Numbered from the stretch's first letter, positions 1-8,544 are shown. The stretch is 64,000 bases of DNA from Dyella nitratireducens (GCF_014642835.1 NZ_BMJA01000002.1:992867-1056866), one strand, 5' to 3'. Notes: generated by a model from the sequence alone, not told the origin. Numbers and translations: made by a program.

Positions 1-1
1 C

Positions 2-286
2 TGGGATCGCGTCTTCGGCACGTATATGGAAGTGCATAAGGATGTGCCGATTGAATACGGCATCACCCGGCCCGTAAAACCTTACAGCGTGCTGGATGCT
101 TATCTGGGCGAACTCTGGTTGCTGGGGCGAGACGTATGGCATGCACCGGGGATAGGCAACAAGTTGCTGTACCTGGTGATGCCGCCGGGCTGGAGCCATG
201 ACGGCAATCACCACACTGCCAAAGTTGCCAAGGAGGCGTTGCGGATGGAGCAGGGAGCCGCAACCCATGTAGAGGCCAGCATCTAG
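2..286 (+). CDS. Sterol desaturase / fatty acid hydroxylase family protein, C-terminal part
   Basis: The reading frame is open from the window edge and ends at the TAG at 284-286, so only the last 94 residues are present. The segment begins WDRVFGTYMEVHKD, which matches the WDRLFGTY block near the end of membrane-bound di-iron sterol desaturases, followed by the usual short hydrophilic tail. The histidine clusters that bind iron would lie upstream of the window. The family hydroxylates or desaturates lipids in the cytoplasmic membrane; the substrate cannot be told from this part. Confidence 0.7.
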   Translation, partial: WDRVFGTYMEVHKDVPIEYGITRPVKPYSVLDAYLGELWLLGRDVWHAPGIGNKLLYLVMPPGWSHDGNHHTAKVAKEALRMEQGAATHVEASI

Positions 287-299
287 TCATGGCCGTACG

Positions 300-1268
300 C
301 TAAGCAACGTACGCGTCCAATGCCTCCAGTGGCACATGCAGGCTCTTGTTCTCTGCAAAAGTCTCCAGCAAATAATCCACCGTCGCCCGAATGCGCGGCG
401 CCATCAAGGCACGATGCGGATATTGCATGACCATCTCGTAGGTGCCGGGCGAGTGATAGCGATGGAGTACGACTTTCAGCGCACCGGAAAGCAGATGTTT
501 CCAGGCCAGGTGAACACCGATCTGCACAATGCCCACGCTATCGCGTGCTGCCTCGACGACCGCTTCCGGTGCGGACAAGGTCAGCACCGCCGTATCTGAA
601 GGATCGAAGGTCATGGTACTGCCGTTGTCGGCCCTGAAACTCCATGGCGCAATCTGTCCACTCAGAAATCGGCGCGCGATAAGCCGATGGGCTCGCAGCT
701 CCTGGAGAGTCTGCGGTATGCCATGACGCGCCAGATAATCAGGCGATGCCACCAATACCGAATGCATGCGAAAGATCGGACGCGATACCAGCGACGAATC
801 GGGAATGTTGCCGCCTCGGATCACAAAATCGTAGCCGTCACGCACGAGATCGACGACGCGATCGTCGAAGTCGACCTCGACGGACAGGGCAGGGTAACGC
901 GATAGCAGCCCGGGCAGCACCGGTAATAAGTGCTCTCGGCCGAATGCCGAGCTTGTCGAAATACGAACACGTCCGCCGGGTACGGCACGCTGCGCGGCGA
1001 TGGTGTCGATCGCTGTGTCGAGTGCTTCCAGCGCTACGCGAGCCTGTCGAAGAAACGCAACGCCTTCCTCGGTAAGCTTGAGCGTTCGAGTCGTGCGGTT
1101 CATCAGCCGCACGCCCAATGATTTCTCGAGACTGGCGACGTTCTTGCTGACTGCCGCCGAGGTAATGCCGAGCAAGCGGCCCGCCGCTGCAAAGCTGCCG
1201 GCATCGGCTGCCTGGACAAAAGAAAGGATCGTGCGAACGCGTTGCGAAGATTCCAAGCCGTCCTCCAC
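300..1268 (-). CDS. LysR family transcriptional regulator
   Basis: This 322-residue protein has the LysR layout: an N-terminal winged helix-turn-helix (about residues 12-70, with AAGRLLGITSAAVSKNVASL and the MNRTTRTLKLTEEG wing), a linker helix, and a periplasmic-binding-protein-like effector domain from about residue 95. It resembles the AaeR/DmlR-type subgroup by eye. It is divergent from the flavodoxin gene at 1420 and the intergenic space holds matched palindromes, so it most likely controls that operon and itself. The ligand is unknown; a quinone or similar electrophile would fit the target gene. Confidence 0.9.
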   Translation of the reverse strand: MEDGLESSQRVRTILSFVQAADAGSFAAAGRLLGITSAAVSKNVASLEKSLGVRLMNRTTRTLKLTEEGVAFLRQARVALEALDTAIDTIAAQRAVPGGRVRISTSSAFGREHLLPVLPGLLSRYPALSVEVDFDDRVVDLVRDGYDFVIRGGNIPDSSLVSRPIFRMHSVLVASPDYLARHGIPQTLQELRAHRLIARRFLSGQIAPWSFRADNGSTMTFDPSDTAVLTLSAPEAVVEAARDSVGIVQIGVHLAWKHLLSGALKVVLHRYHSPGTYEMVMQYPHRALMAPRIRATVDYLLETFAENKSLHVPLEALDAYVA

Positions 1269-1316
1269 CGGTTAGCCAGCGCCGGAGCTTAGTGCCTGGG
1301 TGGGCGGGAGCATTAT

Positions 1317-1362
1317 CAACTTTCGGTTGAGAACGGTTCAACCCAATCACAACTTCTGGTTG
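1317..1362. promoter_or_regulatory. Probable LysR operator region
   Basis: Two near-identical inverted repeats, CAACTTTCGGTTG (1317-1329) and CAACTTCTGGTTG (1350-1362), lie 33 bp apart, about three helical turns. A third small palindrome, GGTTCAACC (1335-1343), sits between them. The region separates the divergent LysR gene and the flavodoxin gene. Each CAAC-N5-GTTG unit fits the dyad sites LysR proteins use. Regulator binding is inferred. Confidence 0.55.
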
Positions 1363-1419
1363 CGATTCGCGCCGGACAAAATGCCGTGCATCGACCATCA
1401 AGCTACAAAGCGACATCCG

Positions 1420-1974
1420 ATGCGGGTAACCATCATTTATGACAGTGGCTACGGCCACACGCAAAAACAGGCCCTGGCCGTTGCTGAAGGTGTTCATCGT
1501 GTGCCGGAAGCCGAGGCGACACTGCTCGCCGTGGGCGATGGTGACATCGCTTGGGAAGCGCTAGCCGACAGCGACGCCATCATCTTCGGGTCTCCCACGT
1601 ACAACGGCACGATCAGCGCGCGCCTCAAGAAATTCATGGAGGATTCGACGCGCCCCGCATGGATGCCCATGGCGTGGCGCAACAAGATCGCTGCCGGCTT
1701 CACCAACTCCGGTGCTCAGCATGGCGACAAGCTGAATTCGTTGGTCACCATGGCCCTGTTTGCAGCCCAGCACGGGATGATCTGGGTAGGGCTGGACCTT
1801 TTCCCTGGAAACACGGCAGATCAACCCAACCGCATTGGCGGCTGGCTGGGTGCGATGGCCCAGTCCGACGATGTATCACCCGAGCTCTCGCCCATTGCCA
1901 GTGACCTCAAGACTGCTGCGCACTTGGGCCAGCGCGTCGCCGAATTAACGCGCCAATTCAAAGCGAACGCCTGA
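1420..1974 (+). CDS. Flavodoxin-fold NAD(P)H:quinone oxidoreductase-like protein
   Basis: This 184-residue soluble flavodoxin-fold protein starts MRVTIIYDSGYGHTQKQA, where the YDSGYGHT loop corresponds to the FMN phosphate-binding loop. FGSPTYNGTISARLKKFMEDS and AGFTNSGAQHGDK match the WrbA/flavodoxin FMN-binding segments. The family reduces quinones by two electrons in the cytoplasm with FMN as cofactor. The frame is open back to 1300, but that extension has no flavodoxin character, so the ATG at 1420 is preferred. It is followed 33 bp downstream by a small YCII-like gene, probably in one operon, and faces a divergent LysR regulator. Confidence 0.85.
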   Translation: MRVTIIYDSGYGHTQKQALAVAEGVHRVPEAEATLLAVGDGDIAWEALADSDAIIFGSPTYNGTISARLKKFMEDSTRPAWMPMAWRNKIAAGFTNSGAQHGDKLNSLVTMALFAAQHGMIWVGLDLFPGNTADQPNRIGGWLGAMAQSDDVSPELSPIASDLKTAAHLGQRVAELTRQFKANA

Positions 1975-2007
1975 TTCGTCGCGCCCGTTTTCAAAAGGAG
2001 CTTTACC

Positions 2008-2310
2008 GTGAAACTGCTTTGCCTTGACGTTCCCATGCCCGGCGCCAGTCCAGAAACGTATCGACCTCATTTGCTGGACGAGACGCGTCATGGATGGCAG
2101 CTCTATAAGCGTGGTGTCGTGCGCGATATTTATTTCCGCCAGGATCGTCCCGGTGTCGCGATCATTGCCGAATGCGATTCGGTGGATGCCGCCAGGCAAG
2201 CCTTGCAAGAGTTTCCCCTGGCCAAGGCTGGGCTGATTGATTGGGACATCATTCCGCTTGGGCCTTTTGTTGGTTGGGAGACGCTCTTTGCTGCCCACGA
2301 TACGGCTTGA
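2008..2310 (+). CDS. YCII / muconolactone isomerase-like small protein
   Basis: This 100-residue protein has the alternating beta-alpha pattern of the dimeric ferredoxin-like barrel: DIYFRQDRPGVAIIAECDSVDAARQALQEFPLAKAGLIDWDIIPLGPF. Such proteins are cytoplasmic isomerases or unknowns that act on small aromatic or quinone-like compounds. The start is GTG at 2008, chosen because AAAAGGAG lies at 1993-2000 with 7 bp spacing. It sits just behind the flavodoxin gene and probably helps to process the same class of compound. The exact reaction cannot be told. Confidence 0.7.
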   Translation: MKLLCLDVPMPGASPETYRPHLLDETRHGWQLYKRGVVRDIYFRQDRPGVAIIAECDSVDAARQALQEFPLAKAGLIDWDIIPLGPFVGWETLFAAHDTA

Positions 2311-2397
2311 GTAAGAGGCCGATTGAGCGATATACCCAACGTTTTTCCACCATTCCGTTAAATAAATGAAGTTCGCGCGGATGTTGTTTCAGAGCGC

Positions 2398-2650
2398 ATC
2401 GTCATTCCGGCGAAGGCCGGAATCCATGTGGGGTCTGGCCATGGATCGGCGATTACCTTGTGTCTACATGCTTGCCAGCCGCCGAAGAGGCACATTGTAT
2501 GTTGGTGTTATTAGCAACCTGGAAGAGAAGAGCCCTCATTGGATCGACTTGTACCCCGCATTGATATAGATGGATTCCGGCCTTCGCCGGAATGACGGTG
2601 AGGTACTACGAAACTTCCTCGGACAGGAGTGAGCCTTCGCCGGAATGACG
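2398..2650. repeat. REP-type repeat cluster with inserted gene relic
   Basis: A left REP arm (GTCATTCCGGCGAAGGCCGG, from about 2400) and an inverted right arm (GGCCTTCGCCGGAATGAC, about 2578-2595) flank a GIY-YIG gene relic. After the right arm comes a tail TACTACGAAACTTCC..GGACAGGAGTG (about 2604-2631) and then a third, shorter REP head (2634-2649). The same arm-tail-head order recurs at 22096-22222. Confidence 0.8.
2441..2569 (+). pseudogene. Internally deleted GIY-YIG nuclease relic
   Basis: The frame reads PCVYMLASRRRGTLYVGVIS, which matches the start of small GIY-YIG proteins (VYxLxSxxxGTLYVGVT). After NLEEK it goes straight to SPHWIDLYPALI and a stop, which resembles the extreme C-terminus of the same proteins (NPxWRDLY). 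About 50 central residues, including the catalytic arginine and glutamate region, seem to be missing. It lies between two REP arms. Calling it an internal deletion is my inference from recalled family sequences. Confidence 0.6.
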
Positions 2651-2715
2651 AGCAAAAGAACCATGCATTGCTGCTACAGCTATCTTTTGATGAGTGCGCG
2701 CGAGGCGATGCAACG

Positions 2716-2934
2716 ATGGCCGGTGATCTAACACGTACCGCTGTCCATGCTTATCTTCATATTTTTGAAATGGCCGGCAAAATCGAGTCGGATCACGCCA
2801 AGCTTTTGGATTGGTTTTGCGAAGACAACATCGTTGAACTCGGCAACCAGACAGCAAAGTGTCTTGTTGACGCTGGGCAAAGTCAGCTATTGGAAAGCTT
2901 TTTGATATCCATCTTGGCCGGCACCCGCGGATGA
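2716..2934 (+). CDS. Small hypothetical protein
   Basis: The frame encodes 72 residues from the ATG at 2716. The sequence is mostly helical in appearance (AVHAYLHIFEMAGKIESDHA, then LLDWFCEDNIVELGNQTAK) with no signal peptide or known motif. A longer start at 2629 would run into the REP element, so the internal ATG is preferred. Coding status is moderately supported by the even amino-acid composition. No function is assigned. Confidence 0.45.
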   Translation: MAGDLTRTAVHAYLHIFEMAGKIESDHAKLLDWFCEDNIVELGNQTAKCLVDAGQSQLLESFLISILAGTRG

Positions 2935-3035
2935 TGGGTCAGGCATGTCATCAACGATCAGGCGCACTGACGTGCTGACATGGAGACATCCACCCCGGCT
3001 GGCTATCCTCGCCGCATCTTGCATGGGGATGGCGT

Positions 3036-3884
3036 ATGAAGCGTTGGGTGGCGGGTGGATTGTTGGCTCTTTCTGCATGGACTGCCTCGGCCGGTCCCAG
3101 TGGTGCTCATAAGGCTGTCGAAGCCAGCATGCTGGTGACAGGCTGGATCGAGGTGGCACCCGATGGTTCCGTTCATGGCTACACCATCGATCAGCCTGAA
3201 AAGCTCCCGCAGACCGTCATCAATCTCATCAAGAAAGACGTGCCTGCATGGAAATTCCGCTTCGATGAACCCGCGGCTGCGATCCAGCGCACGCCAATGC
3301 ATATGCGTATCAAGGCGACGCCGGTTGATGATAAGCATGATGTTATCGCCATCAGTGATGCCTCGTTCGGCGATTTGAGCGGCAACGACACCGATTCCAT
3401 CAGTTCCAAGGCACGTCAGCCGATCAAATATCCGCGTGAGGCTGTCGAGGCGGGTGTGGCGGGTACGGTCTATATGATCATACGCGTGAACCGCCAAGGT
3501 AAGGTGGAAGACATCGCAGCCGAGCAGGTGGACCTGCATGTGCGCATTCGCGAAGCGCAGATGCGTTACTTCCGCGACATGCTGGCTAAGGCGGCGATTG
3601 AGTCAGCGAAGAATTGGACGTTCAACCTGCCTACGACCGGCAAGCATGCAGCGGACCCCTATTGGAACGTCGCTGTACCGGTAAGCTTTAACTTTGGACC
3701 GCCGCACATGTCAGATGATGCTGATTACGGCAAGTGGGACATTTACGTTCCCGGCCCGCGTCAGCCCGTGCCATGGATGACGGCGGATGCACAAAATGCC
3801 ATTTCACCAAACACCATTCCGGCCGGCAGCATCTCCCAAGCCGAATCATCGCTGCACCTTACGACACCACTAGGTGGTGCGTAA
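3036..3884 (+). CDS. Secreted protein with TonB C-terminal-like domain
   Basis: This 282-residue protein has a signal peptide (MKRWVAGGLLALSAWTASA). A TonB/TolA C-terminal-type domain spans about residues 125-225, with PIKYPREAVEAGVAGTVYMI followed by RVNRQGKVEDI. Its N-terminus is a cleavable signal rather than the usual TonB transmembrane anchor and proline-rich linker, so it may be a periplasmic TonB-like protein rather than an energy transducer. It is a single gene closed by a strong terminator at 3952. Confidence 0.7.
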   Translation: MKRWVAGGLLALSAWTASAGPSGAHKAVEASMLVTGWIEVAPDGSVHGYTIDQPEKLPQTVINLIKKDVPAWKFRFDEPAAAIQRTPMHMRIKATPVDDKHDVIAISDASFGDLSGNDTDSISSKARQPIKYPREAVEAGVAGTVYMIIRVNRQGKVEDIAAEQVDLHVRIREAQMRYFRDMLAKAAIESAKNWTFNLPTTGKHAADPYWNVAVPVSFNFGPPHMSDDADYGKWDIYVPGPRQPVPWMTADAQNAISPNTIPAGSISQAESSLHLTTPLGGA

Positions 3885-3951
3885 TCCGCTTGAGCTGAGC
3901 CGCAGCCATGTGTTGTGGCAATCGGCTTTGCCGGCTGCGAGAGTTTCAACA

Positions 3952-3983
3952 AAAGCGCAATGCCAAGTGCATTGCGCTTTTTT
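3952..3983 (+). terminator. Rho-independent terminator
   Basis: A perfect 12-bp stem, AAAGCGCAATGC (3952-3963) paired with GCATTGCGCTTT (3969-3980), has a 5-nt loop and runs into TTTTTT (3978-3983). It closes the TonB-like gene. The remaining DNA to 4227 shows no gene and presumably carries the GDPD promoter. Confidence 0.85.
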
Positions 3984-4227
3984 CTTGGGCGTCAGCTCAC
4001 TGCTTGGGCGGTGACGACTGTCGCAACGGGACATATTGCTGTCGGAATGGGACTAACTCTTTCATTCGCCGCAATTTGGACGTCCATTTAATAATTCAGT
4101 CATAGTGAATAAATAGCATGCGGCCTCGATGAAGCACCTGCGGCGAGTCGACGGAACGTTGTCGATGCGGGTGCTCGTCTGCGATGGGCAAGCTCATCGC
4201 GCCCACCACTCCCTCAAGAGGCTAGTC

Positions 4228-5316
4228 ATGAACCATTTCTCCCCAAGTGGAGCTAAAGGCAAGCTGCTCTGCCTGACACTCCTGATATCTGCCGGACTTG
4301 TTCCTCAGCTTTCGCATGCGGGCTGTCTCCCCGTCGGTAACAAGATGGCGGCACTGTTGAAAACCGAGCCCACCCGGCAAGTTTCGGTGCTGGCCCATCG
4401 CGGTTTGTGGGGCAGCTTTTCAGGCGACGCATCCCTTCCGGAAAACTCGCGCGCCTCGCTGCAGAAAGCAGACGACGAATGCATGGACGCCGTCGAGCTG
4501 GACGTGAAGCTGACGAAGGAAGGCGTTCCGGTACTGATGCACGATTTCAACCTCGGGCGCACCACCAACGTCTACACGGCATTTCGCGGCGGCAGCAAAT
4601 ACGACCCGATGACCGATCGAGGCACCAACCCGGCCGTGAGCACGGTCAGCTGGCAGACCATACAGTTTCTGCATCTGCTGACGCCGGATCGCAGGTCGGT
4701 AACAGGTTACTTCGTGCCTGATATCACCGGTGTGTTTACCTACTGGAATCAGCACGGCTTGCGTACGCCGATGATCTTCGACACGAAGAACCAGGAAGCG
4801 GTGCGTGCCATCGACCGCCTGGCGCAAGAAAACTTTTCCAGCCCTAGCCAGGTGGTGGGCGTGAAGGTCAACGCGACGCTGTATCCCTCCTACAACGCGT
4901 TCAAGGCGGATGCACCGACTATTCGCGGCATTCCGGTATTCACCACCAACATGCTGTCGAAAATCAACGTGACGGCCGTGCGGCGTAACTGGCAAGCCAA
5001 CGTCACCGCGCTTGAGATCAACGTGAAGCAGCGAAATGGCCTGCTGCAGGGGGATATGGACCTTGCCAAGCGCGCAGGCGAGGCGGTTGGCGTCTTCAAT
5101 GCGATTCCGGATGGTCCGGGCAAGGATGAGTTCTACAAGAACACCGGGCAGTGCTGCTACAAGCTGTCTGACTTGTACTTCCAGTATTCGGGTGGCAAGG
5201 ACACCGCCGATGAGCGCGGCAGCTGGAACTTCCTGGTGTCGGAGGGCTTCACCTTCATCACCACCGACAATCCGAAGGGGTTGATCAGTTTCCTTCACTC
5301 GAAGGGACTGCATTGA
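4228..5316 (+). CDS. Secreted glycerophosphodiester phosphodiesterase (GDPD family)
   Basis: This 362-residue protein has a signal peptide (LLCLTLLISAGLVPQLSHA). It carries the GDPD catalytic set: HRG at about 57-59, PEN at 71-73, ELDVKLTKEG with E90 and D92, and MHDF with H105. The family hydrolyses glycerophosphodiesters to glycerol-3-phosphate and an alcohol, using a divalent metal in a TIM barrel; here outside the cytoplasm. The ATG at 4228 is preferred over the open frame from 4129 because AAGAGG precedes it and the signal peptide begins there. It is the first of three GDPD domains in the window. Confidence 0.9.
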   Translation: MNHFSPSGAKGKLLCLTLLISAGLVPQLSHAGCLPVGNKMAALLKTEPTRQVSVLAHRGLWGSFSGDASLPENSRASLQKADDECMDAVELDVKLTKEGVPVLMHDFNLGRTTNVYTAFRGGSKYDPMTDRGTNPAVSTVSWQTIQFLHLLTPDRRSVTGYFVPDITGVFTYWNQHGLRTPMIFDTKNQEAVRAIDRLAQENFSSPSQVVGVKVNATLYPSYNAFKADAPTIRGIPVFTTNMLSKINVTAVRRNWQANVTALEINVKQRNGLLQGDMDLAKRAGEAVGVFNAIPDGPGKDEFYKNTGQCCYKLSDLYFQYSGGKDTADERGSWNFLVSEGFTFITTDNPKGLISFLHSKGLH

Positions 5317-5328
5317 TCCAAGCATCGG

Positions 5329-5356
5329 GCGAGGGGGCGGTCAGACGCCCCCTCGC
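5329..5356. terminator. Strong intergenic hairpin, terminator-like without T-run
   Basis: GCGAGGGGGCG (5329-5339) pairs perfectly with CGCCCCCTCGC (5346-5356) around a 6-nt loop, 13 bp after the GDPD stop. There is no T-run, so it is either a stabilising 3' hairpin or a weak terminator before the isomerase gene. Confidence 0.5.
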
Positions 5357-5395
5357 ACGTGTCACACCGTAGCCGCGCCTGAAGACACCACACCT

Positions 5396-6259
5396 ATGAC
5401 ACCTTTTCGTCGATTTCTCTTTACCGCCGTGCTTGCCGGCATCGCCGTCACTCCCGTTGCATCAGCGCTTGCGGCCGAGCCATTGCCTGTGGCACTGCGT
5501 ATTGGGGACACAGCACTATCCCCGCAACAATATCGCGACGTAGCCGCGGCAATGCAGGAGACCTCAGGCTCCGCCTCGTTCGCAGAAGACGGTGATCAGC
5601 TAAAGCAGTTTGCCGACATGGAGGTTCTCGCCGCCCATGCCCGCAAGGACGGCCTCGATCAGGATCACGCGGTAGCCGCGAAGATTCGCGTCGCGATCGA
5701 TCATGTGCTTGCGCAAGCCGAGCGCGATCACTTGTATGCCGCCGCAACGGTCACGGACGAGGATGTGAAACAACGGTTGGATTTGCATGCCAATGCGTAC
5801 GACGAATATGCGCTGAGCCACATCTTCATCGCGATAGGGCCGACCAAGGACGGCCATCAACGCTCCGAACACGAAGCCTTCCTCAAGGCCACTCAGATCA
5901 AAAAGAAGCTTGATGCGGGTGCCGATTTTGCACGCTTGGCGCAGGGTGAATCGGATGATGCGGCCACCGCCAAGGACGGTGGCGAACTATCACCCATGCT
6001 CGGCATGTATGTTGCGAACGAATTTCTTCCGGTGATAAGCCAAATGCATGAAGGACAGGTGTCGAATCCTGTCAGGGGCACGCAGGGTTACCACGTGATC
6101 CTGGTTCAACAGAAAACGGTCGCCACCTTCGACAACAGGCACAAGATGGTCGAATCCGTTTTGCGAGACGAAGCAGTCGATTCAACCATTGCGCAGTGGA
6201 TGCAGAACACGCCGGTTGAGTTCAACAAGTCGACGCTTGATGGCAACACCGTCAAATAA
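5396..6259 (+). CDS. Periplasmic parvulin-type peptidyl-prolyl isomerase
   Basis: This 287-residue protein has a signal peptide ending around SALAAEP. It continues with a SurA/PpiC-like helical N-domain (about 30-135) and a rotamase (parvulin) domain at about 140-255, shown by YALSHIFIAIG, GADFARLAQGESDD, KDGGELSPM and VSNPVRGTQGYHVILVQ. It would act as a folding factor for exported proteins, which fits a genome rich in outer-membrane receptors. The next gene overlaps its end, so they are probably co-transcribed. Confidence 0.88.
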   Translation: MTPFRRFLFTAVLAGIAVTPVASALAAEPLPVALRIGDTALSPQQYRDVAAAMQETSGSASFAEDGDQLKQFADMEVLAAHARKDGLDQDHAVAAKIRVAIDHVLAQAERDHLYAAATVTDEDVKQRLDLHANAYDEYALSHIFIAIGPTKDGHQRSEHEAFLKATQIKKKLDAGADFARLAQGESDDAATAKDGGELSPMLGMYVANEFLPVISQMHEGQVSNPVRGTQGYHVILVQQKTVATFDNRHKMVESVLRDEAVDSTIAQWMQNTPVEFNKSTLDGNTVK

Positions 6260-7067
6260 CCCGCTGCGTATGGCATTCCGCCGTCGTGTATGGATCGTGG
6301 CCGCTACGTTGAGTGCGGCCATTGTCTTGGGCGGTGTTGTGCGTCCCGCACATATTGCCGTTGTGCCGGCGACAACAACCAGCGTAACGAGGTCCGCGTC
6401 GGGTCATCCGATCAGCATGGCTCCCGTCATGCATGACAACCCAGCGCAACGCCTGTTCGATGATGCCAGTAGGGACGAGGTATGCAGCCGCATGTCAGCC
6501 CTGGCAGCTAATGCATGGCAGCCCGGCGATGCGCCTGTAACACCCCTGGAGTCAGGTGACGCCGAGCGAGAGCGGCTGGTTGGGTTTTGTGCGAAGACCT
6601 TGGTTTCATCAGAAGATGACATTCTCTCGCGCATGCGTGCCGCTGCTACCGCGGGCAGTGCAGACGCACGACGTGATGTGCTGGAGCAAAAGCTTCGACA
6701 GGACAGCGAAGATGTTGACGCATTGGCGGCAGACGTGTTGCCTGATGATATGACTGCCGTAAGCGCTTATTACGCCGCCGACGTGGCCGCACTCCGCAGC
6801 ATGGCCTTACAGCCGGATGCGGAAGCCGCCAGGTTGATGGCCCAGTTGGAGGAGGAGGGCAAGCTCGTCGAGCGAGATCCGATAGAAGCCGCTTCCTGGC
6901 AAATATTTGCCCGCCTATCGGCGCAACGCAGCTTGCCCAGGGATGAGGATCTGCTCAGAGACCCTGCGCTGGATGACTTTGGCGATGAAGATAGTGCCGC
7001 TGCCATATCGCTTGCGAAAAAGCTCTATTCAAGCATGCCGCCAGCAAACACCCGGATTCATCCATAA
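6240..7067 (+). CDS. Hypothetical membrane-anchored or secreted protein
   Basis: This is about 275 residues from the ATG at 6240, which overlaps the isomerase gene by 20 bp; an ATG at 6270 is an equal candidate. A hydrophobic segment (VWIVAATLSAAIVLGGVV) near the N-terminus suggests a signal anchor. The rest is acidic and alanine-rich with helical stretches and no motif that I recognise. The overlap suggests translational coupling to the periplasmic isomerase, so a role in the cell envelope is possible but unproven. Confidence 0.6.
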   Translation: MATPSNNPLRMAFRRRVWIVAATLSAAIVLGGVVRPAHIAVVPATTTSVTRSASGHPISMAPVMHDNPAQRLFDDASRDEVCSRMSALAANAWQPGDAPVTPLESGDAERERLVGFCAKTLVSSEDDILSRMRAAATAGSADARRDVLEQKLRQDSEDVDALAADVLPDDMTAVSAYYAADVAALRSMALQPDAEAARLMAQLEEEGKLVERDPIEAASWQIFARLSAQRSLPRDEDLLRDPALDDFGDEDSAAAISLAKKLYSSMPPANTRIHP

Positions 7068-7124
7068 CTTCCAGCATTTGTTTCGCCAGATGTTCCCTGC
7101 TACCTATGCGCGAACATACACGGC

Positions 7125-7256
7125 ATGGGAGCGGATATGCGCCAACTGCATTGGAATTGGGTGATGTGCGTAGCGCGAGCCCGTTTCGTTGATGTCTGGG
7201 CGAAGCGCAACGGCCAGTGGCAGGTGATCTTCACGCAGATTCACGAAGCCCCGTAA
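7125..7256 (+). pseudogene. Relic of a SnoaL/DUF4440-like protein, C-terminal piece
   Basis: The frame ends ARFVDVWAKRNGQWQVIFTQ followed by IHEAP and a stop, which is the last strand pair of NTF2-like DUF4440 proteins (typically TDVWVKRDGRWQVVxxQ). The upstream part of the domain is not recognisable in this frame. I read it as a decayed copy; a novel very short protein is a weaker alternative. Confidence 0.45.
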
Positions 7257-7383
7257 CGCCTCGTGTGTTGAAGGTCTATGACAGGGTTATTTCAGAGCGA
7301 GTCATCCTTGCATCTCGCCAACAGGTTGGATAGCTTGATGCGGCTCGCCCAGCCAAGGGCTAATGCGAAACAGGGGAAGGAGA

Positions 7384-7641
7384 ATGGTGACAGGGAAAGA
7401 CAAGCAGGTATTCCTGCCTGCGTATTTTTCTGCGGTGCAAATCATGGGCGTTCTCATTTTTGGGATAGGTGCAGCCACCTTGTTTTCAAAAATCAGGCCA
7501 GTGATTCTTGGTGCCGCGCCATGGCTTGGCATGTCGTGGGCTGCCTGGAGCTTTTTCGTTCTTGGCATCCTTGTGGTGATCGCGAATGGCGCGCGGCTGA
7601 TTATTTATGCGCAGCGCATCAAACAGCGCGCTGCATCTTGA
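7384..7641 (+). CDS. Small membrane protein, two predicted transmembrane segments
   Basis: This is 85 residues from 7384, with hydrophobic stretches around YFSAVQIMGVLIFGIGAATLF and AAWSFFVLGILVVIANGARL. GGAAGGAG lies directly upstream (7375-7382), so the GTG at 7387 could be the true start; an ATG at 7363 is also possible. No family is recognised. It precedes the SPFH gene by about 80 bp on the same strand and may belong to the same transcription unit. Confidence 0.55.
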   Translation: MVTGKDKQVFLPAYFSAVQIMGVLIFGIGAATLFSKIRPVILGAAPWLGMSWAAWSFFVLGILVVIANGARLIIYAQRIKQRAAS

Positions 7642-7722
7642 TAAATGTAATGACAACAGAGTTCATCGCTTCCATTGGGTGAGCTTATAGGGCGTTTCTC
7701 AAAACCGACGAGGATGACGTTT

Positions 7723-8544
7723 ATGGCATTAACAAGACAGGTAGTCTCAACGCTCAGGGATGACGGCACGGATGTCATGGGGCCGGAAACACTGGCGTGG
7801 CATTATCCGGACCAGAGTCTGGTATCGGGAAGCCTTCTTACCGTTGAAGCAAATCATTTTGCGGTGCTGAAGTCGCGCGGTGCGGTGCTGAACGTATACG
7901 AGACCGGCCAATATCCCATCCAGACCCCTGATAAGCCGTTGATTGGCGGCTTCGTGACCGGGTTCTTCGGCGGCAATTCGCCGTGGCAATACGAAATTCT
8001 TTACGTCAATCGCGCCAAACTGCTCATTCGCAGCACGGGTATCGCGAGCTCTTCGGAAATGGCGGAGATGTCGTATCAAGTGGAGTACTACATTCACGTC
8101 GATACGAAAGAAAACGCGCTCAAGCTGACCACGCATATGCCTTTCTCCGGCCATACGATCAGCGCCGATGAAGTGGCTCGGTATGCCGGCCCCGTGGTTG
8201 AGCAGGCGATCAACCAGATTATTCAAGTCACGCCGATGGAGAAGATCAACGAGCACATCCACGAGATCGTGGAGCTGGTCAAGGAGCATCTCGCATCGTT
8301 TCTTGGCGTGTACGGCATTACGTTGAATGACGCCAAAGTCCTCATCTTGCCGAAGGACGATCGCATGCGCGAGCTTATTTCGCTGCGCGCATTCGGCTTG
8401 TCCGAACTCGATGCCGTGCGCTACTACGTTGCGCTGAAAATGGCTGAAAAAGGCTTGGTTTCCGCCCCCAACGTGGCTGTTGGACAACCATTCTTCATCG
8501 GCGGCGCCTCAGTGGGCACTTATCCGATTCCTGGTGTCGACTAA
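7723..8544 (+). CDS. SPFH-domain protein (virion-core/YdjI-like)
   Basis: This 273-residue protein has no signal peptide or membrane segment. An SPFH/band-7-like core spans about residues 30-215 (GSLLTVEANHFAVLKSRGAV, YETGQYPIQTPDKPLI, EILYVNRAKLLIRS) and is followed by a helical region. It resembles the soluble SPFH proteins related to Bacillus YdjI rather than flotillins. The ATG at 7723 is chosen because ACGAGG lies 9 bp upstream. The next gene encodes a coiled-coil protein behind a hairpin, suggesting a two-component cytoplasmic or membrane-edge assembly. Confidence 0.8.
   Translation: MALTRQVVSTLRDDGTDVMGPETLAWHYPDQSLVSGSLLTVEANHFAVLKSRGAVLNVYETGQYPIQTPDKPLIGGFVTGFFGGNSPWQYEILYVNRAKLLIRSTGIASSSEMAEMSYQVEYYIHVDTKENALKLTTHMPFSGHTISADEVARYAGPVVEQAINQIIQVTPMEKINEHIHEIVELVKEHLASFLGVYGITLNDAKVLILPKDDRMRELISLRAFGLSELDAVRYYVALKMAEKGLVSAPNVAVGQPFFIGGASVGTYPIPGVD

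Noticed and set aside
4420-5325. Long minus-strand open frame of 301 residues opposite the first GDPD gene
   Set aside because: It is the complement of a well-supported GDPD gene with full catalytic motifs and a signal peptide; the minus-strand product has no motif and arises from GC-biased codon positions.
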